From assembly GCF_001953745.1 (NCBI RefSeq), contig NZ_LWLN01000001.1:3162001-3226000 (forward strand): DNA of 64,000 nt, read 5' to 3'. Source of the DNA: Natrinema saccharevitans. Its GTDB lineage: Archaea > Halobacteriota > Halobacteria > Halobacteriales > Natrialbaceae. Below the pieces are notes generated by a model that did no database searches, was not told the DNA's origin, and saw only the letters and a program-made list of their open reading frames with translations. The position numbers were made by a program, and so were the translations under genes. Position 1 is the first letter of the stretch; every line of letters begins with the position of its first letter. This document shows positions 60,884 to 64,000 of this stretch, one piece after another.

Positions 60884-62230
60884 ATGGTCGCCTACAAGTC
60901 GAAAGTCGTCGAACGGATCCGGCTCCCCTCTCGAGACCGACGCGAACGAGCGCTCGCCGAGGCCGGCTACAACGTCTTCGATCTCGATGCCGAGGACGTC
61001 TTCGTCGATCTCCTGACCGACAGCGGTACCGGCGCGATGAGCGACGCCCAGTGGGCCGCCCTGTTGCGCGGCGACGAGTCCTACGCGGGGTCGCGGAGCT
61101 TCGCCGAGCTCGAGTCCGCGGTTCGGGACGTGATGGGATTCGAGCGCGTCGTCCCGACCCACCAGGGTCGCGGCGCGGAGAACGTTCTCTATGGCACCCT
61201 TCTCGAGGAGGGTGACGTCGCGCTCAACAACACGCACTTCGATACGACGCGGGCCCACGTCGCGAATCAGGGGGCCGACCCGGTCGACTGCCCCGTCGAG
61301 GGGGCTCACGATCTCGAGTCGGACGAGCCGTTCAAGGGTAACTTCTCGCTCGAGCGGGCCCGCTCGGTCGTCGACGAAGTGGGCACCGAGCGCGTGCCGC
61401 TGGTGATTCTGACGGTCACGAACAACTCGACGGCGGGCCAGCCGGTCTCCGTCGAGAACACCCGTCGGGTGCGGGCGTTCGCCGACGAGATCGACGCGAC
61501 CTTCGTCGTCGACGCCTGCCGGTTCGCCGAGAACGCCGGCTTCGTCCGCCGCCGCGAGGACGAGTTCGCCGGTGCCGACGTCGACGAGATCGCCCGCGAG
61601 CAACTCGGTTACGCCGACGCGATCGTCATGAGCGGCAAGAAAGACGGGCTGGCCAACGCGGGCGGCTTCGTCGCGACCGACGACGAGACGCTGTTCGAGC
61701 GATGCAAGCAGCGGGCGATCCTCTACGAGGGGTTTCCCACGTACGGCGGGATGTCCGGACGGGATATCGCCGCGATGGCTACCGGGCTCCGCGAGGCCGT
61801 CGACGCGGCCTACGTCGCCGACCGCCTCGACGGCGTCCGCGCGTTCGCGGACGTACTCGAGGAGGCGGGCGTCCCGATCTACACGCCGCCCGGCGGTCAC
61901 GCCGTCTACCTCGACGCCGGTGCGGCGCTTCCCCACCTCTCGGCCGACGAGTTCCCGGGCCAGGCGCTGGTCTGCGAACTGTATCGAGAGGGCGGTGTCC
62001 GCGGGGTCGAACTCGGGAGCTTCGCGTTCCCCGACACCGACCGACCGGAGCTGGTCCGCCTCGCGGTACCGCGCCGTACGTACCACGCGGAACACTTCGA
62101 ACACGTCGCCGAGACCGCTGCGACCGTCCTCGAGAAGCGCGAAGCAGTCGACGGACTCGAGATCACGTCCGAGCCCGAAAACCGCGAGTTGCGTCACTTC
62201 ACTGCCAGCCTCGAGCCGAACCCGTCGTGA
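60884..62230 (+). CDS. tnaA: Tryptophanase (PLP-dependent beta-eliminating lyase)
   Basis: A 448-residue PLP enzyme that splits tryptophan to indole, pyruvate and ammonia (tyrosine phenol-lyase is the close paralogue). Hallmarks: YNVFDLDAEDVFVDLLTDSGTGAMSD, GRGAENVLYGTLL, VVDACRFAENAGFVRRRE and the PLP lysine in VMSGKKDGLANAGGF, then GGHAVYLDAG. Loop residues that separate indole from phenol substrates were not resolved. No tnaC-like Trp leader peptide was found upstream. Confidence 0.92.
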   Translation: MVAYKSKVVERIRLPSRDRRERALAEAGYNVFDLDAEDVFVDLLTDSGTGAMSDAQWAALLRGDESYAGSRSFAELESAVRDVMGFERVVPTHQGRGAENVLYGTLLEEGDVALNNTHFDTTRAHVANQGADPVDCPVEGAHDLESDEPFKGNFSLERARSVVDEVGTERVPLVILTVTNNSTAGQPVSVENTRRVRAFADEIDATFVVDACRFAENAGFVRRREDEFAGADVDEIAREQLGYADAIVMSGKKDGLANAGGFVATDDETLFERCKQRAILYEGFPTYGGMSGRDIAAMATGLREAVDAAYVADRLDGVRAFADVLEEAGVPIYTPPGGHAVYLDAGAALPHLSADEFPGQALVCELYREGGVRGVELGSFAFPDTDRPELVRLAVPRRTYHAEHFEHVAETAATVLEKREAVDGLEITSEPENRELRHFTASLEPNPS

Positions 62231-62271
62231 GAACGCGACCGATCGTGCGAGGCGGTCGCTGCACTGCACGA

Positions 62272-62640
62272 TCAGCGACTCGAGAGGACGCGCTGGGCTC
62301 GATCCTTCAGGCTCGGTTCCGCTTGCGGTTCCGCTGCGCGCCCGAGCCGCCGTTTCGCGACGGTTCGAACGCCCCGTTTCGCCGGTTCGGAGGTCGCAAG
62401 CTCGATCGCCCAGTCGGGCACCTGTGCCTCGAGTTCCCGCCGTTTCTGGGTCCGCATCTTGCCGAACCGGCGTAGCGCCAGTCCGACGCCGAGGAACAGG
62501 CCGGCGTCGCGCAACTCGCGTCGGAACCGCTCCCGGTCGTTGCGGACCGCGATCGCCTTCGCCAGCGAGAGCGCACCGATCGCCAGATAGACCTTCGAAC
62601 TCTTCGACGGATCACCGCTGAGCAGCCGTTGGAGCGCCAT
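62272..62640 (-). CDS. Haloarchaeal protein with one hydrophobic segment, function unknown
   Basis: A 122-residue basic-for-a-halophile protein: MALQRLLSGDPSKSSKVYLAI, a hydrophobic region LFLGVGLALRRF at about 46-57, then charged helices (MRTQKRRELEAQVPDWAIELATSEPAKRG). No motif. ATG 62640 is chosen over the long in-frame extension to 62805, which has atypical Cys/Thr-rich sequence. Confidence 0.6.
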   Translation of the reverse strand: MALQRLLSGDPSKSSKVYLAIGALSLAKAIAVRNDRERFRRELRDAGLFLGVGLALRRFGKMRTQKRRELEAQVPDWAIELATSEPAKRGVRTVAKRRLGRAAEPQAEPSLKDRAQRVLSSR

Positions 62641-62779
62641 GCGGCGGTTGCTACCACGGTCTGTCGGATAAAGCTGGGCCGGGCAGGCGACGGGCTCCGG
62701 TCGTACGTCCTCCTGTCGCTGGGTCCCGACGATCGCAGGCAGTCGCTGTCGCGCCGGCACTGACTGACAGCAGTCCGTA

Positions 62780-63202
62780 TCAGTCGTCGTCTCCCCGCAC
62801 CGCAACGCCGCGGTGTCGCCGGCCGTCGATCGCCTCGATCGCGAACCCCAGCCGTTCGTAGAACGGCCGTACGCCGTCGTCGAACCGGGCCGTGAGCCTG
62901 CGCTCGCGCTTCAGGGCGCGGTCGATCAGCGTCGACCCGATCCCCCGGCCGCGGTGACGGCGGCGAACGCCGATCGACGCGACGTGGGCCCCCCGCTCGT
63001 CCGGGAGGGGCTCGAGGACGACGGTGCCGAGGATTCGATCGGTTCCGGCCGCGCCGTCGGCGCTCCCGCCGCGCCGGTCGCCCGCCACGAGAACGTCGCC
63101 GTCCTCGATCCGGGCCTCGACGTCGCCGGGCTCGAGCATGGCTGCGTCGAGGATTCGTCGCACGTCGAGGGACTCGTCGGGGGTCGCAGGACGGACGAAC
63201 AT
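62780..63202 (-). CDS. GNAT family N-acetyltransferase
   Basis: A 140-residue GNAT enzyme with the acetyl-CoA loop RRRHRGRGIGSTLIDRAL (Q/RxxGxG/A pattern) and the C-terminal FYERLGFAIE. The start MFVRPATPDESLDVRRILDAAMLEPGD is typical. Substrate unknown. It directly abuts the ubiquitin-like modifier gene upstream: the modifier stop at 63203 is adjacent to this start at 63202, suggesting one operon. Confidence 0.87.
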   Translation of the reverse strand: MFVRPATPDESLDVRRILDAAMLEPGDVEARIEDGDVLVAGDRRGGSADGAAGTDRILGTVVLEPLPDERGAHVASIGVRRRHRGRGIGSTLIDRALKRERRLTARFDDGVRPFYERLGFAIEAIDGRRHRGVAVRGDDD

Positions 63203-63454
63203 CTACCGGCTGCCGCCCTTGATGAGCCGCAGTACGGTCACCTGCTCGCTCTCGACCGGTCGGTCCTCGGGGACCGGACGGCCGTCGACGAGGACGCTCA
63301 CCTCGTGGGGGCTCAGATCGACCTCGTGCAGGAGATCGGCGTAGGTCGGCGACTCGGTGTCGCTCCCGTCGGCGGCGTCAGCGTCGGCTCCCGCGACCGC
63401 CTCGAGATCGAACTCGTAGGTGTCCTCGCCCTTGACGTCGACGGTGACGTACAT
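63203..63454 (-). CDS. samp2: Ubiquitin-like small archaeal modifier, SAMP2 type, with residues after the diglycine
   Basis: An 83-residue beta-grasp protein of the SAMP2 kind: MYVTVDVKGEDTYEFDL, TYADLLHEVDLSPHEVSVLVDGRPVPED and VTVLRLIKGG. SAMP2 is attached to lysines by the E1-like UbaA and supplies sulfur for tRNA thiolation. It differs from Haloferax SAMP2 in a 15-residue acidic insert (about 21-36) and in two residues, Ser-Arg, after the terminal Gly-Gly, so it must be trimmed before activation. The gene is followed with no gap by an acetyltransferase. Confidence 0.87.
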   Translation of the reverse strand: MYVTVDVKGEDTYEFDLEAVAGADADAADGSDTESPTYADLLHEVDLSPHEVSVLVDGRPVPEDRPVESEQVTVLRLIKGGSR

Positions 63455-63538
63455 ACCACCACTTGCAACGGGGCGCTCTTGAGCGCGTCGCTCGCGGTCG
63501 ACGCGGTGGTTGGACCGGGTTCGCTTCCTCGGCCGTCG

Positions 63539-64000
63539 TCAGTCCGCGGTCGGCTCGTCGGGACCGCCGCCGACCGATCGTTCGCGGTCGCGACCCCGTG
63601 CGGTCCGCCAGTGGCCGACGAGTCCGCGAACGAGCCCGCCGAGCCCGAGCAGGAGGACGATCAGTCCGATCACCTCGCCGACGATCGGAACCGGCAGCTG
63701 CGAGAGGAGGGCCCCGGCGACCAGCCCGACGACGAGGGCGAGCCAGCGGTTCCCGAGCCCGACGAGCGACAGAATCCAGGCGGCGATGGCAAAACGACCG
63801 TAGATAATCCCGACCCACACTAGCAGGGCGAACACGAAGCCGCCGACGAACGACAGCGGGAGGCCGACGACGCTGATCGCGAGCGCGATCAGGAGGACGG
63901 GAATCACGACCAGGGCGGCTAGCCCGACCAGTCCCGACCGGAGCGGACCGCTCGCGACGCGATCGGCCACGCCGTCGGAGAACCGCGGGAACAGCCCGAG
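63539..64000 (-). CDS. Four-span membrane region of a protein cut by the right edge
   Basis: Open from the right edge (the frame continues upstream as LGLFPRFSDGVADRVASG), so only the C-terminal 153 residues are seen. Four hydrophobic segments (VGLAALVVIPVLLIALAISVVGLPLSFVGG, FALLVWVGIIYG, WLALVVGLVAGALLSQLPVP and GEVIGLIVLLLGLGGLVRG) and an acidic tail. The pattern resembles the membrane tail of haloarchaeal bactofilin-like (polymer-forming cytoskeletal) proteins, but the beta-helix part is outside the window. GTG 63970 could be read as a start but the upstream frame favours a longer protein. Confidence 0.6.
   Translation of the reverse strand, partial: LGLFPRFSDGVADRVASGPLRSGLVGLAALVVIPVLLIALAISVVGLPLSFVGGFVFALLVWVGIIYGRFAIAAWILSLVGLGNRWLALVVGLVAGALLSQLPVPIVGEVIGLIVLLLGLGGLVRGLVGHWRTARGRDRERSVGGGPDEPTAD

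Noticed and set aside
60041-62269. 742-codon antisense frame across the tryptophanase region
   Set aside because: Low-complexity, no motif, overlaps a clear enzyme gene in sense.
1-64000. CRISPR array, rRNA operon or provirus
   Set aside because: No regularly spaced repeats, no rRNA-like sequence, and no phage structural or integrase genes were seen.

Overview
The window is a stretch of haloarchaeal main chromosome. The evidence is high G+C, very acidic proteins, TATA boxes placed so that most mRNAs are leaderless or nearly so, and archaeal marker genes (Orc1/Cdc6, DNA polymerase D small subunit, Hef, Hel308, Cgi121, PurO, SAMP2). Gene content and the small intergenic repeats resemble the Natrialbales (Natrinema/Haloterrigena-like), but no ribosomal RNA is present to fix the genus. 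No provirus, CRISPR array or rRNA was seen. One tRNA gene, tRNA-Gln(CTG), is present.

Layout. 1-13.9 kb: end of glyS, membrane proteins, a polyprenol/dolichol kinase-like protein, an MFS carrier, TspO, the fork helicase-nuclease Hef, a PAP2 phosphatase, a zinc-ribbon protein, malate dehydrogenase, a ferredoxin, a methyltransferase, a Pit phosphate carrier and a universal stress protein. 14-18.3 kb: Hel308 overlapping cgi121, then an Old Yellow Enzyme family reductase. 18.3-20.1 kb: a rhodanese lipoprotein, tRNA-Gln and a lower-G+C double HNH nuclease gene. 20.2-29.9 kb: purO, a phosphodiesterase, cysE with a long leader, a sugar mutase, small genes, a decayed gene split by a MITE-like element, rpiA and an ABC-2 exporter. 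30-39 kb: a MacB-like ABC exporter, an AI-2E family protein and a thiamine-type ABC importer. 39-48.6 kb: an SLC13/TrkA-C carrier, a RibL-like nucleotidyltransferase, an XPD/DinG-type Fe-S helicase, a methyltransferase and haloarchaeal proteins of unknown function.

48.9-58 kb is the replication-origin neighbourhood. oapC-oapB-oapA (minus strand) and orc1 (plus strand) diverge from a gene-free 1.4 kb region, oriC1. It holds inverted ORB elements with halophile G-strings flanking an A+T-rich unwinding element. Downstream lie two tandem type I signal peptidases and the PolD small subunit. 58.7-64 kb carries aspartate kinase, tryptophanase, two acetyltransferase-like genes, a SAMP2-type ubiquitin-like modifier and an edge-truncated membrane protein.

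Observations most worth following: (i) six CTAG tetranucleotides, otherwise rare here, lie in 107 bp of the origin A+T-rich element at spacings of 20, 31, 10, 21 and 21 bp, i.e. close to one helical face; (ii) ORB-like inverted pairs are encoded inside acidic linkers of both Orc1 and DP1, and another ORB-like site lies next to tRNA-Gln; (iii) three apparently leaderless upstream ORFs overlap the next gene start, one with tandem Cys codons before cysE and one Thr-rich before aspartate kinase, suggesting amino-acid-sensing leader peptides; (iv) PIP-box-like motifs occur in both repair helicases; (v) the SAMP2 protein carries two residues after its diglycine.
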